A stretch of DNA of 64,000 nucleotides from an uncultured Alphaproteobacteria bacterium (GTDB lineage: Bacteria > Pseudomonadota > Alphaproteobacteria > Rs-D84), in contig CAKQTG010000001.1 of NCBI GenBank assembly GCA_934276735.1, positions 124,001 through 188,000 on the forward strand. Direction: 5' to 3'. How positions within the stretch are numbered: the first letter of the stretch is position 1; every line of letters begins with the position of its first letter. Positions 8,995-18,570 of this stretch are shown here, piece after piece. The translations under genes and the position numbers were made by a program. A model generated the notes under the pieces. It was not told the origin of the DNA. It saw nothing but the letters and a program-made list of their open reading frames with translations, and did not search any database.

Positions 8995-9020
8995 AAAAAC
9001 GGGGCGACGCCCCGTTTTTT
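8993..9020 (-). terminator. Intrinsic terminator after infB
   Basis: Hairpin CGGGGC-GAC-GCCCCG with six A/T residues on both sides. It lies at the 3' end of infB on the minus strand and overlaps its stop codon. Confidence 0.9.
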
Positions 9021-11445
9021 ATAACTGTGCGCGAATCTCTTGCACTTCGTAACATTCAACCCGGTCGCCCTCTTTCAAGTCATTATACTTGTCAAATGAC
9101 ATACCGAATTCAACGCCCGCGCCAGATACTTCTTTGACCTCGTTCTTTTCACGACGCAATTCGCCAATTTTACCGTCATAGATAACGACGTTATTGCGCA
9201 ACAGACGAACAAACGCGTCTTTCTTTATCACACCTTCGGATATGCGACAACCGCCGACACGCGTGCCCTTGCCCACGGTAAACAGTGCGATAATATCGGC
9301 ATATCCAATAAAGTTTTCTTTCTTTTCCGGTGCTAATTTGCCAGACAAGATTTCTTTGACTTCGTCGGTAATGCGATACACAACACTGTGATAACGAATA
9401 TCGACATTTCCGGCACGCGCCATATCGCGAACGGCCGCGTCCGCACGAACATTAAACGCAATAATTACCGCACCTGATGCTGTGGCCAGGCGGATATCGC
9501 CTTCGGTAATCTGGCCAACGCCAGACGACAGGATTTCAACCGATGCCTTGTCCGTATGGATATCGCGCAGCATGTCGGTAATTGCCTCGACACTGCCCTG
9601 GACGTCGGCACGCAGTATGATTGGTAATACTAATTTCTTGTTTTCATCACGACGGGCGAACAATTCTTCCAGTGATGAACGTTTAACCGCGTTTGCCTTG
9701 TCCTTGGCCGCCTGGCGACGATATGCCGCAACCTCGCGCGTTTGGGCCTCTGTTTCCATAACGTGCAATTCGTCACCCGCGTTTGGCACACTGTCCAGCC
9801 CCAGAACAACCGCCGGCTGGCCCGGGCGCACAGATTTCACACGCACGCCCGCCGAATTTATCAACCCACGCACACGACCAAACGTTTCACCAACAACGAA
9901 TACATCGCCGATTTTTAGTGTTCCCTGGCGCATTAAAATCGTTGCGGTTGCGCCCAGGCCTTTTTCCATTTTCGCCTCGACGACATAGGCAACGGCGGGC
10001 ATATCTGGGTCGGCCTTTAAGTCCATCATGTCAGCCTGTAATAAAATTGCCTCTTCCAGTTTATCCAGCCCGATATGTTTAGTTGCAGAAATTTCAACAC
10101 ACTGGATATCGCCACCCATATCTTCTACCTGAACCTCTTGTTGTAACAAGTCAGTTTTTACACGGGTTGGGTTTGCTTCGGGTAAATCAATTTTATTGAT
10201 GGCAACGATAAATGGAACCTTGGCCGCACGAATATGATTTATCGCTTCTATCGTCTGGGGCATGATTGAATCGTTTGCTGCAACAACCAGAACAACTATA
10301 TCTGCCATCTGGGCACCACGTGCACGCATTGCAGTAAACGTTTCGTGACCCGGTGTATCCAAGAACGTAATATCGGCACCAGATTTTGTCTTAACCTCGT
10401 ATGCAGATACGTGCTGGGTAATACCGCCGGCCTCGCCCGCGGCAACGTGCGCATTGCGCATTGCGTCCAACAGTGATGTTTTCCCATGATCAACGTGACC
10501 GACCACGGTGACCACCGGTGCACGTGGTTGCAGGTGTGCCGGATCCGGCGCACGTTCCAATTGATCGGCATATGGTTTTACAACGACGCGTTTGACCGTC
10601 GCACCAAATTCAGTGGCAACCAATTCCGCGGTATCGGCATCAATAGACTGGTTCTGGGACGCCATCATACCCATTTCCATCAATTTTTTTATAACGTTGC
10701 CAACCTTTTCTGCCATTGCCGCGGCCAGGTCTTTGACCGTAATCGTTTCGCCCAATGTGACAACATGTTCCACCTTTTGCGGGGCGGTAAATATTGCGCG
10801 TGCCTTTTCACGGAAACGTTTCAGCGACGCTTCGGACCGACGGCGGTTTGCGCCACGAATTCCGATTTCATCATCGTCGTCGCCATCGCCAATAACAATA
10901 TCATGCAATGAAATCTTGCCAGATTTTTTAAAATCTTTCTTGGACGCGTTGTGACGATTGTTATATCCGCGCGACGTATCATCATCATCGCCACCGCGGC
11001 CGTTGTTATTACGGGACGTAAAGTGCTGGCCTTGTGATTGTGACTGTTGCGGGGCGGCCTGCTTTTTCGGTGCGGGCGCGGCGGCCGGTTTTTCTTCGGC
11101 GACCGCTTCTGGTGCGGCAACATTTTCGCGCGCCGCCAATTGCGATTTTACCTGTTCGTATTCGGCGGCCTCGCGCGCAATTTCGGCTTCGCGGGCAGCA
11201 GCAGCAGCGGCCTCTTCGGCTTCGCGGGCACGACGCTGTTCTTCGCGGGCACGCGCCGCCTCGAGAACGGCACGCAACTTTTCATCCGCGGCGTTTTTTG
11301 GCGCACTTGGCGTTACCGGTTCATCGCGCAGTTCACGCGTGCCCGGTGCCACAACACGGCGACGACGTTCAACATATACTGCGTCACCTTTTTTGCTGTG
11401 CACCGCATCAATTGTTACAGATTTTCCAAGTGTCAGTGTTGCCAT
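9019..11445 (-). CDS. infB: Translation initiation factor IF-2
   Basis: GTPase that places fMet-tRNA in the ribosomal P site. 808 residues. A long, charged Ala/Arg/Glu-rich N-terminal region with predicted helix ([20 protein letters not shown], about residues 65-100) is followed by an Asn/Gly/Gln-rich linker, the IF-2 N2 domain, and the G domain starting near residue 313 with G1 [13 protein letters not shown], then DTPGHETF and NKIDLP. The C-terminal IF-2 domains complete the protein. GGAG precedes the ATG. It follows nusA by 43 bp in the conserved nusA-infB order, but ylxR is absent between them and rbfA does not follow. Confidence 0.97.
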   Translation of the reverse strand: MATLTLGKSVTIDAVHSKKGDAVYVERRRRVVAPGTRELRDEPVTPSAPKNAADEKLRAVLEAARAREEQRRAREAEEAAAAAAREAEIAREAAEYEQVKSQLAARENVAAPEAVAEEKPAAAPAPKKQAAPQQSQSQGQHFTSRNNNGRGGDDDDTSRGYNNRHNASKKDFKKSGKISLHDIVIGDGDDDDEIGIRGANRRRSEASLKRFREKARAIFTAPQKVEHVVTLGETITVKDLAAAMAEKVGNVIKKLMEMGMMASQNQSIDADTAELVATEFGATVKRVVVKPYADQLERAPDPAHLQPRAPVVTVVGHVDHGKTSLLDAMRNAHVAAGEAGGITQHVSAYEVKTKSGADITFLDTPGHETFTAMRARGAQMADIVVLVVAANDSIMPQTIEAINHIRAAKVPFIVAINKIDLPEANPTRVKTDLLQQEVQVEDMGGDIQCVEISATKHIGLDKLEEAILLQADMMDLKADPDMPAVAYVVEAKMEKGLGATATILMRQGTLKIGDVFVVGETFGRVRGLINSAGVRVKSVRPGQPAVVLGLDSVPNAGDELHVMETEAQTREVAAYRRQAAKDKANAVKRSSLEELFARRDENKKLVLPIILRADVQGSVEAITDMLRDIHTDKASVEILSSGVGQITEGDIRLATASGAVIIAFNVRADAAVRDMARAGNVDIRYHSVVYRITDEVKEILSGKLAPEKKENFIGYADIIALFTVGKGTRVGGCRISEGVIKKDAFVRLLRNNVVIYDGKIGELRREKNEVKEVSGAGVEFGMSFDKYNDLKEGDRVECYEVQEIRAQL

Positions 11446-11488
11446 ATATTACTCCGTTTATCTGATGAATTTTACCCGCATACGTTTA

Positions 11489-13030
11489 TTATTCCGCATC
11501 ACCCTGGGTTATGCCATATGCCAATTCACGTGCTTTCATAATTACACGACCAGCCAGACGCGTTGACATTGTGTCTTCGCCCAAGATTTCAATCAGTTCG
11601 TCTGTTGCCAAATCTGCCAGGTCAGACAATGATTTTACACCGTTTTCGCCCAGTTTCATAATAATCGGACGTTTGATGAAATCAAATTTCAACAAATCGT
11701 CGGACATGCCCAGCGCATGACCATTGTTGATGTATTCTTGTTCAACCTTGGTCAAATATGCCTTGGCACGGTTTTGCAACTCGGCCGCTAATTCTGGGTT
11801 GAAACCTTCGATAGATTCTAATTCAGACGCGTCAACGAACGCAATTTCTTCAACGGTGCGGAACCCTTCGGTAATCAACAGATGTGCAATCATTTCATCG
11901 ACATCTAACGCGCTGATAAACAATTCGGTCTTTTCCTTGAATTCCTTGGCACGACGTTCCTGTTCTTCGGTTTCGTTCATAACGTCAATGTTCCACCCCG
12001 TCAACTGGGACGCCAGGCGGACATTCTGGCCACGACGACCAATCGCCAACGACTGTTGATCTTCGTTCACGACAACGGCCGCGCTGCGCGTGTCTTCGTC
12101 AACGATGATTTTGGCAACCTTGGCCGGTTGCATTGCGTTGACAATGAACACCGCCGGGTCATCAGAATACAAGATAACGTCAATCTTTTCCCCGTGGCAT
12201 TCGTTGATAACCGGCTGGATACGTGTTCCCTTGATACCAACGGTCATACCGACGGCGTCAATGGACGGATCCTGGGTTTCAACGGCAATCTTTGCGTGTG
12301 AACCCGGTGCGCGTGATACAGATTTAATTTTAATAACACCTTCGTAAATTTCAGGCACTTCCTGGACAAACAGTTTTTCCATGAACATCGGATGTGTGCG
12401 GGTCAGAAAAATCTGGGGCCCAGAATTAGAACGCGCAACATCCATAATCAATGCACGCACACGGTCACCCACCGCCAGGCGTTCACCCGGAATCAGTTCA
12501 CTGCCCTTGATATAACCTTCGGCCTTGCCGTTGATATCAACAAAAACGTTGCCGAATTCAATACGTTTAACAACACCAGACACGATATCGCCAATATTGT
12601 CCTTGAATTCTTCATACTGGCGACCCTTTTCCGCGTCGCGCACGCGGGCGGTCATAATTTGTTTTGCAGTCTGGAACGCCATGCGACCAAATTCTGGTTC
12701 TGGTAATTGGTCTTCGACCGTGTCACCAACCGCCGGATTTGTGGCATATTTTTTCGCCTGGGCAACGGTCAGCATTGTGTTTGGATCATATTCATCGCCA
12801 GCCGCATCCGGAGATTCAATTACTGTGAACAGACGTTTGACATATATCGCCCCATTTTTGCGGTCAATGGTGGCCGTGATATTGAATTCTTCACCATATT
12901 TATGCTTGGCAATTTTGGCAATCGCCGCTTCCAATGATTCAATAACGATTTCGCGATCAATTTGTTTGTCCTGGGCCAATGAATCAATGGCCAATAACAA
13001 ATCTTGACGGGGCATAGAAACAAAAGACAT
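11489..13030 (-). CDS. nusA: Transcription termination/antitermination factor NusA
   Basis: RNA polymerase-binding elongation factor acting in pausing, termination and rRNA antitermination. 513 residues: N-terminal RNAP-binding domain (RQDLLLAIDSLAQDKQIDRE), S1 domain (GDIVSGVVKRIEFGNVFVDI), two KH domains (TVGIKGTRIQPVINECHGEKIDV; AIGRRGQNVRLASQLTGWNI) and acidic C-terminal repeats typical of proteobacterial NusA. The AAGGAG site lies at good spacing from ATG 13030. No rimP precedes it, unlike the usual rimP-nusA-infB order. Confidence 0.96.
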   Translation of the reverse strand: MSFVSMPRQDLLLAIDSLAQDKQIDREIVIESLEAAIAKIAKHKYGEEFNITATIDRKNGAIYVKRLFTVIESPDAAGDEYDPNTMLTVAQAKKYATNPAVGDTVEDQLPEPEFGRMAFQTAKQIMTARVRDAEKGRQYEEFKDNIGDIVSGVVKRIEFGNVFVDINGKAEGYIKGSELIPGERLAVGDRVRALIMDVARSNSGPQIFLTRTHPMFMEKLFVQEVPEIYEGVIKIKSVSRAPGSHAKIAVETQDPSIDAVGMTVGIKGTRIQPVINECHGEKIDVILYSDDPAVFIVNAMQPAKVAKIIVDEDTRSAAVVVNEDQQSLAIGRRGQNVRLASQLTGWNIDVMNETEEQERRAKEFKEKTELFISALDVDEMIAHLLITEGFRTVEEIAFVDASELESIEGFNPELAAELQNRAKAYLTKVEQEYINNGHALGMSDDLLKFDFIKRPIIMKLGENGVKSLSDLADLATDELIEILGEDTMSTRLAGRVIMKARELAYGITQGDAE

Positions 13031-13068
13031 TTGTTTTCTCCTTGTTTGTTATATGTCTTTACTTATAA

Positions 13069-13093
13069 GGGCGGGGTCTTGTCAACCCCGCCC
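13069..13093 (-). promoter_or_regulatory. Stable hairpin in the nusA leader
   Basis: A 9-bp GC-rich inverted repeat (GGGCGGGGT / ACCCCGCCC) with a 7-nt loop sits between the nusA promoter and its ribosome-binding site. On the nusA strand it is not followed by a T-run, so it is not a plain terminator; an attenuation or mRNA-stability role is possible. Confidence 0.55.
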
Positions 13094-13122
13094 CTAAAAA
13101 AACTTTTTTTAAGAACACACCG

Positions 13123-13150
13123 ATTATAGCAACGAATCGCCAGAAAGCAA
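13123..13150 (-). promoter_or_regulatory. Promoter of nusA-infB
   Basis: Minus strand TTGCTT (13150-13145), 16-nt spacer, TATAAT (13128-13123), giving a leader of roughly 85 nt before nusA. Confidence 0.6.
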
Positions 13151-13171
13151 GGAAAATTAACAAGATATTAT

Positions 13172-13200
13172 TTGACGGGTTCGCTTTTGCGCTTTATACT
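13172..13200 (+). promoter_or_regulatory. Promoter of the LptF/LptD operon, leaderless placement
   Basis: TTGACG (13172-13177), 17-nt spacer, TATACT (13195-13200). The ATG begins at 13208, 7 nt after the -10, so the mRNA should start at or next to the start codon. Confidence 0.7.
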
Positions 13201-13207
13201 GCGAAAG

Positions 13208-14266
13208 ATGAAAATACTGGACAGATATTTTGCGCGCCAGTTGGTCGCGATTTTTATCATGCTGCTGCTGGTGCTGACCGGGCTGGCGTGGATGGTTCAG
13301 ATTATGTCTATGTTAAAATTCCTGTTAAATTACGGGATAAACCTGACTAACTTTCTGGGACTGACCCTGTTGATGATTCCGTTTATTATATCCATCATCA
13401 TTCCGTTTGTTACGTTTATTGCCGTGATTTTTGTGTATAACAAGATGATTTCTGACAATGAAATCACGGTTATGGCGTCGGTCGGCCTGTCCCCGCGGCA
13501 ACTGGCACGCCCGGCAATCAATTTGGCGGTATTGCTGACCATTGTGCATTTAGTGCTGAATTTATGGATTGTGCCCGTGACCCAAGCTAAATTTTACAGT
13601 GTGCAATGGAACCTGCGCTATGGTCTGGCGCATATGAAATTACAGGAATCTGCATTTACCGAATTGGCTAACGGTTTGGTCGTCTATGTGGACAAGGTAT
13701 CGGGTTACGACCTGTCCCAGGTAATGTTATCTGATACTCGTGACGAACACGCGCCTATAACAATATTTGCCGAGAAAGGCAAACTGGTATCCACAACGCG
13801 GGGACTGTCCATTGTTATGACAAACGGTTCATTACAGGCACGTGGCGACGCGATGACCACAGGGACATTTGATACATTTGATATGGATTTAAATGTTGGC
13901 GACCGCGGGGGCGACGATAGTTTTCGTGTTCGCCGCATACCAACATTGCAACTGATAAAATCTGTATTGGACGCCCCATCAGAAAAGCAGCACCAGACCG
14001 TTTTATCTGAATTGGGCACACGTTTCTTGGGCCCGATTATGAATCTGATTCTGGCGGCGTTGTGTGCGTTGGTATTACTGCGCACGTCACTGTTGCGCCG
14101 TCGCGCCAGTTTTGCACCAATGGCCGCCGTTGCAGCGATGGCACTCACAATGGCAGGATTTATGTCGGCGTCAAACATGTTATCCAGTCTGACTGATTTA
14201 GGTCTGTTGATTCTGGCCCAGGGATTGGTATTATTTGGTATAATGTTCGCACTGTATAGAAAATGA
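13208..14266 (+). CDS. lptF: LptF/LptG-family LPS export permease
   Basis: Inner-membrane permease of the LptB2FG ABC transporter that extracts lipopolysaccharide and feeds it to the periplasmic Lpt bridge. 352 residues starting MKILDRYFARQLVAIF, the usual family opening. Three N-terminal membrane helices (to about residue 120), a periplasmic beta-jellyroll region, and three C-terminal helices (about residues 270-350) give the canonical YjgP/YjgQ topology. Only one paralogue is present here and lptB is absent, so the partner and the ATPase are encoded elsewhere. F versus G cannot be settled by eye. The stop overlaps lptD (ATGA). Confidence 0.85.
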   Translation: MKILDRYFARQLVAIFIMLLLVLTGLAWMVQIMSMLKFLLNYGINLTNFLGLTLLMIPFIISIIIPFVTFIAVIFVYNKMISDNEITVMASVGLSPRQLARPAINLAVLLTIVHLVLNLWIVPVTQAKFYSVQWNLRYGLAHMKLQESAFTELANGLVVYVDKVSGYDLSQVMLSDTRDEHAPITIFAEKGKLVSTTRGLSIVMTNGSLQARGDAMTTGTFDTFDMDLNVGDRGGDDSFRVRRIPTLQLIKSVLDAPSEKQHQTVLSELGTRFLGPIMNLILAALCALVLLRTSLLRRRASFAPMAAVAAMALTMAGFMSASNMLSSLTDLGLLILAQGLVLFGIMFALYRK

Positions 14267-16275
14267 AACGATTGATTCCGATTTTTGCATCATGCCTGGT
14301 TGCGACACGTGCGGTCGCAATATCAATCGATCCAAACGCGCCCAAAACCATTACCGCTGATAAAATTGAATATGATGTAAAATCTGAAACAATAAAAACA
14401 TCGGGCAACACCGAAATTGTGAATACATCAGGCCAACGGGTAACGCTAACTGATTCGTATATCTCCAAAGACGGCAGTGACTTGGCTGGGGACGATATAA
14501 AAATCTGGCTGGGCCAACATGTGTATATCGAATCTGATAATATCAGCCGCACCGGGACTGAAACAATTGCTAAAAATGCATTGTTTACTGCATGCGATGA
14601 TTGCGACACGTTTGGTGACGCATGGCGGATTTCAACAACCGAAATCCGTCACAGCATGAATACACGTATGTTACAATTCTATAATCCGGTAATGTGGACG
14701 TATGGATTGCCAGTATTATGGTTGCCGTATTTTGAAATGCCAGACCCAGGCGTAAAACACAAGAGTGGTTTTTTAATGCCTGATTTTAAATCCACTAATA
14801 ATATGGGGACCCAAATAAACATTCCGTTTTATGTCGCACTGTCTGATACACACGATATGACGATAACGACATCATATTTGACCCAGGAAAATCCCCTGTT
14901 CCAGTTGGAACACCGTTTGAATCTGGACCATTCCCAGTATCGCACACGTGGCGCATTTACCCATAACCGCGAAGGCAAGGATCGTTGGTATATATTCAAC
15001 AACGACATCATTGAAATGGGCGAAAATGCACGTGCAATGGTGTATTTGGAACGCGCATCTGATAAAACATTTTTGCAAAAGTATGGATTCTATGGCGACC
15101 AGCCGTATTTGGATTCAGGCGCAAAATTGGAATTATTCGGCCAGAGCAGTTATGTCGTCGCCGACACACATGTGTTCCAGGAATTGCGTTCAACCCAGGG
15201 ACATTGGGCGGCACCGTCTGGCGACATATTGCCCAACATCCGCGCCACGCACCAGACCGCGCCACTGTTTGCCGAAACATACGCAACATTTGGAACAGAT
15301 ATTTTGGGGATTTCGGGTTCTGGGACCGCGTCCCAGCGCATCATCGGCGACGCCCGCATAACATCGCCGTGGACACTGTGGGGCGGAAATCGTTTTACAC
15401 TCAGTCTGGACGCCCGATACGACGTATATAATTTTGACCACACCGATATGACAGATGGCACAAATTATACAGGACTGAAAAATCGTTTCTTGCCCAGTGG
15501 TTATGCCGAATGGGCGTTGCCGTTGTATCGCCCCGGCGCGTCCTGGACCCAGGTTATTGAACCGCGCGCACGCCTGACCATTATGCGCCGCACGTCCGAT
15601 GACAAATTCGCGGCAAACAATGATTCGGCGGGGGCATTGCTGTCGGATGCAACGCTGTTTTCGAACAAACGTTTCGCGGGACTGGACCTGTGGGAAAATG
15701 GCAATTATGCCGATTATGGTGTGCGTTGGTCTGCATTTAACACCGATGGTCGTGTAATAGAAGCGTTCTTGGGTCAAACATACGATTTCCAGGACCGCAA
15801 GGCAACCGATCCAAACAGCGGATTCCGAAACGGCGCATCGGACTATGTTGGCCGCATTGGTTTTAATAATATGGACTGGTTGGACCTGACCACACGTTTT
15901 CGCCTGGGTCAAGATGATTTATCATTGCGTCATATGGAAACATCGGCCATTATTGGTAACAGTGGGACATACCTGGACATTGGTCACATATGGTCGCAAC
16001 AGTTTGATAACACGTATACCGAAGAAGACACAATAAACGAATTGATGGGCGGATTCGGGATTCAGTTGTCTAATCGTTGGGCTTTGCGGTTTAATTCGGT
16101 CTATAATATGACGTTTGGCCGTTTTCATCGCCACACCGGTGGTATATTCTATAATCACCCGTGTTATTATATGTCGGTGGAATATCGCCGCGATAACGCA
16201 ATCAAGGAAGACTATGTTGGCACAACGACATTCCAATTCAGATTCGGTATGGCAATAAATGGCCAACGCTATTAA
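14263..16275 (+). CDS. lptD: LPS-assembly protein LptD
   Basis: Outer-membrane translocon that inserts LPS into the outer leaflet. 670 residues: a signal peptide (about 1-19), an OstA/LptA-like N-terminal domain (ITADKIEYDVKSETIKTSGN onward, about residues 27-130), then a large beta-barrel beginning around the conserved block NPVMWTYGLPVLWLPYFEMPDP, a hallmark of LptD. The two cysteines in the ACDDCDTF motif precede the barrel. Shorter than E. coli LptD (784) but usual for small alphaproteobacteria. It is coupled to the upstream permease gene and followed by a SurA-like chaperone gene, matching the lptD-surA order seen widely. Confidence 0.93.
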   Translation: MKRLIPIFASCLVATRAVAISIDPNAPKTITADKIEYDVKSETIKTSGNTEIVNTSGQRVTLTDSYISKDGSDLAGDDIKIWLGQHVYIESDNISRTGTETIAKNALFTACDDCDTFGDAWRISTTEIRHSMNTRMLQFYNPVMWTYGLPVLWLPYFEMPDPGVKHKSGFLMPDFKSTNNMGTQINIPFYVALSDTHDMTITTSYLTQENPLFQLEHRLNLDHSQYRTRGAFTHNREGKDRWYIFNNDIIEMGENARAMVYLERASDKTFLQKYGFYGDQPYLDSGAKLELFGQSSYVVADTHVFQELRSTQGHWAAPSGDILPNIRATHQTAPLFAETYATFGTDILGISGSGTASQRIIGDARITSPWTLWGGNRFTLSLDARYDVYNFDHTDMTDGTNYTGLKNRFLPSGYAEWALPLYRPGASWTQVIEPRARLTIMRRTSDDKFAANNDSAGALLSDATLFSNKRFAGLDLWENGNYADYGVRWSAFNTDGRVIEAFLGQTYDFQDRKATDPNSGFRNGASDYVGRIGFNNMDWLDLTTRFRLGQDDLSLRHMETSAIIGNSGTYLDIGHIWSQQFDNTYTEEDTINELMGGFGIQLSNRWALRFNSVYNMTFGRFHRHTGGIFYNHPCYYMSVEYRRDNAIKEDYVGTTTFQFRFGMAINGQRY

Positions 16276-16297
16276 ACACAGCAAAGGGGAACCAAGG

Positions 16298-17122
16298 ATG
16301 AGAAAACGCGCATTTTTTATATTTATGATGACTCTGTTCGCACTGCCCGCATATGCGGCATCGGTTGTAGCGTCTGTGAACGGCACCCCAATTACAGATA
16401 CGGACGTGACCGCGCGCGTTAAACTGATGGCACGCCAGGGTAAAAATCCGACCGACAATCGCCGCGTCGCGTTACAGGGTATCATTGACGACAATGTTAA
16501 AATTGCATATGCAAAAAACTTTAACGCTGTCCCCGATGACAAGGTTGTTGACACAGAATTAAAGAAAATGAACCTGGGTGAAATGTCGGCGTCCGAACGC
16601 GAAATGGCGCGCAACGCGTTGCGTGCAGAAATCGCGTGGCAAATCATTGTGGGCCGCACAATCGTGCCAACAATAGACCTCACCCGCGAAGACATCGCCA
16701 CCGAACGCACGAATATTGCACGTGAAAATGGCCTGCCTATTGAAATGACGATTATCCGATTGGTTGATATTCCCACCGATGTTGCGGCGAAACTGACCAC
16801 GCCAAAATCATGCGATGACGCGATTGCAATGGCAGAAAAATTTGGTGGTGCACCGCAAAAGTTTAATGCACTGCAATACGAATTATCCGCCGATATTCGT
16901 GAACGCGTTGCGGCACTGCCCCGGTTGACATGGACGCCGGTGGTTGATGGTTCGGTGTTACTGGTGTGCGACACGAAAAAGACGGCCGAATATGGCAAAC
17001 TGGACGATATGATAAAGCAAAACGCCACGTTCAAACAGGCGATGTTCGTTGCCGATCAACAACTGAAACAATTGCGCCGCAAGGCAGTTATTGTTATAAA
17101 CGACGACAGATATAAATTATGA
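16298..17122 (+). CDS. SurA-like periplasmic chaperone
   Basis: 274 residues with a signal peptide (MRKRAFFIFMMTLFALPAYAA). The mature start ASVVASVNGTPITDTDVTARVKLMARQG is the SurA/PpiD N-terminal chaperone-domain signature (VNGxxIxxxDvxxr). A parvulin prolyl-isomerase domain is not obvious: the middle EMTIIRLVDIPTD could be its degenerate first strand, but the usual internal motifs are missing. The protein is also much shorter than SurA (428 in E. coli). The position between lptD and rlmN supports a role in outer-membrane protein folding, probably chaperone only. ATG 16298 is chosen because it starts the signal peptide and has purine-rich sequence upstream. Confidence 0.75.
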   Translation: MRKRAFFIFMMTLFALPAYAASVVASVNGTPITDTDVTARVKLMARQGKNPTDNRRVALQGIIDDNVKIAYAKNFNAVPDDKVVDTELKKMNLGEMSASEREMARNALRAEIAWQIIVGRTIVPTIDLTREDIATERTNIARENGLPIEMTIIRLVDIPTDVAAKLTTPKSCDDAIAMAEKFGGAPQKFNALQYELSADIRERVAALPRLTWTPVVDGSVLLVCDTKKTAEYGKLDDMIKQNATFKQAMFVADQQLKQLRRKAVIVINDDRYKL

Positions 17123-18225
17123 AACCGATATTATTTAGTTTTACTGACGGTGAACTGGAAAAATTCGTAACCGATATGGGCCAGCCACGCTTTCGCGCAA
17201 AGCAAATTCGTGATTGGTTAAATCGTGGTGCGCCGGATTTTTCTGTTATGAAAAATTTGCCAGACGCGTTGCGTCACGATTTGGACGCGGCGGCGCAAAC
17301 TTTACCAGTAAAAATCGTAAAGAAACTGGAATCATCTGATGGCGAAACAACAAAATTCTTGCTGGAATTGAACGATTGCGAACAGATAGAATGCGTTCTG
17401 ATGCGCACCACATACGGAAACAGTGTCTGCGTCAGTTCCCAGGCCGGGTGCGCCATGGGTTGTAAATTTTGTGCCAGCACACTGTTGGGACTGAAACGCA
17501 ATTTAACCGCAGACGAAATATTTTCGCAAATCTTGGTTGCCCAGTGGGAACTGCGCCGTGACCATGACGCTGTGCGCGAACGCCCAATTCGCGCAAATGG
17601 TGACGCAAACAATGGGGACGTGTCGCACATCGTTGTTATGGGGACGGGCGAGCCACTGCAAAACACACAGAACGTTATCGGATTTATTGAACGCGCAAAT
17701 CGCGATATGGGTATCGGCTGGCGTCGGATTACAGTTTCTACGTGCGGAATTGTGCCGGGAATACGCGAATTGATTGCGTGGGGACGGCCAATCAACCTGG
17801 CAATATCACTGCACGCGCCAACTGACGAATTACGCGGTCAGATTATGCCCATAAACAATAAATATAAATTGGCCGATGTTTTGTCCGCCGCGGACGAATT
17901 TACCGCCCTGCATAACCGGCAATTGATGATTGAATACATATTGCTGGCGCGCCGAAATGCGGACGGTGACGCCCAATTGTTCAATTGCACGCCGGAATAT
18001 GCCGAAAAATTATCAGAATTGCTGCGCGGGAAAAACTGCATGGTGAATTTGATACCGTGGAACGCGGTTGATGAACGTGATTTCGCGTCGCCATCGGGCA
18101 ATGCCGTGCACAGATTCCAAGATATACTGATTAAAAACGGAATTCATGCGCGTATTCGTCGCGAACGGGGCAGTGATATCGGATCTGCATGTGGTCAATT
18201 ACGGTTGAATAATGCCAAGAAATAA
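17119..18225 (+). CDS. rlmN: Dual-specificity RNA methyltransferase RlmN
   Basis: Radical-SAM enzyme that methylates C2 of A2503 in 23S rRNA and A37 of some tRNAs. 368 residues. The iron-sulfur motif CX3CX2C is at Cys111, Cys115 and Cys118 within QAGCAMGCKFCAST. Cys358 in GSACGQL near the C-terminus is the methyl-carrying/resolving cysteine position. GTGEP and the SLHAPTDELR block are also characteristic. ATG overlaps the preceding stop (ATGA), making it the last gene of the LptF/LptD operon before a terminator. Confidence 0.96.
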   Translation: MKPILFSFTDGELEKFVTDMGQPRFRAKQIRDWLNRGAPDFSVMKNLPDALRHDLDAAAQTLPVKIVKKLESSDGETTKFLLELNDCEQIECVLMRTTYGNSVCVSSQAGCAMGCKFCASTLLGLKRNLTADEIFSQILVAQWELRRDHDAVRERPIRANGDANNGDVSHIVVMGTGEPLQNTQNVIGFIERANRDMGIGWRRITVSTCGIVPGIRELIAWGRPINLAISLHAPTDELRGQIMPINNKYKLADVLSAADEFTALHNRQLMIEYILLARRNADGDAQLFNCTPEYAEKLSELLRGKNCMVNLIPWNAVDERDFASPSGNAVHRFQDILIKNGIHARIRRERGSDIGSACGQLRLNNAKK

Positions 18226-18248
18226 AAACGCCCATATGGGCGTTTTTT
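18224..18248. terminator. Bidirectional intrinsic terminator
   Basis: Hairpin ACGCCCATATGGGCGT flanked by A- and T-runs; it serves rlmN (plus) and the small membrane protein gene (minus). Confidence 0.88.
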
Positions 18249-18249
18249 A

Positions 18250-18486
18250 TTACCGCACGCGATTCTTGATTGAATCGGCGGGGGCTGTTTTTAATACCTC
18301 GAACGCCTGGTTATATTTTTCCGTGGCGGTGATGGTGTCTGTTTTTACAGCGGCGTTTTTTGTGGCGTTGCCCTGTTCAACGTCCGCCAGGCCACCCTTG
18401 ATCCATGCGGCAACAACTATTGTGGCAACAGACACAAACAAAACGTCTGTCCACTCTTTAATCTCTTGCTTTATATTTTTTTTCAT
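18250..18486 (-). CDS. Small single-pass membrane protein, unknown function
   Basis: 78 residues from ATG 18486, with AGGAT upstream. One membrane segment at about residues 14-31 (VLFVSVATIVVAAWIKGG) follows a charged N-terminus (MKKNIKQEIKEW), and the remainder is a polar, helix-prone tail (ATEKYNQAFEVLKTAPADS). I do not recognise the family. It sits alone between two intrinsic terminators, which argues that it is a real, separately transcribed gene. Confidence 0.6.
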   Translation of the reverse strand: MKKNIKQEIKEWTDVLFVSVATIVVAAWIKGGLADVEQGNATKNAAVKTDTITATEKYNQAFEVLKTAPADSIKNRVR

Positions 18487-18544
18487 TTGTAATCCTGTTA
18501 TGTTATCGGAAATGCAACATACCCCAGATTTACAAAAAGTCAAT

Positions 18545-18570
18545 AAAAACGGGGCCAACGCCCCGTCTTT
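18545..18570 (-). terminator. Intrinsic terminator after the OmpA-like gene
   Basis: Hairpin ACGGGGC / GCCCCGT; on the minus strand it is followed by a T-run. Confidence 0.8.

Noticed and set aside
10958..11566. Long open frames antisense to infB and other GC-biased genes
   Set aside because: They mirror the Ala/Arg-rich coding strand, lack initiation signals and show no family resemblance.
13062..13084. TTGACA on the minus strand inside the nusA leader hairpin as a promoter
   Set aside because: The only -10-like hexamer downstream (TATAAG) is about 12 nt away, too close; the TTGCTT-N16-TATAAT pair at 13150-13123 is better.
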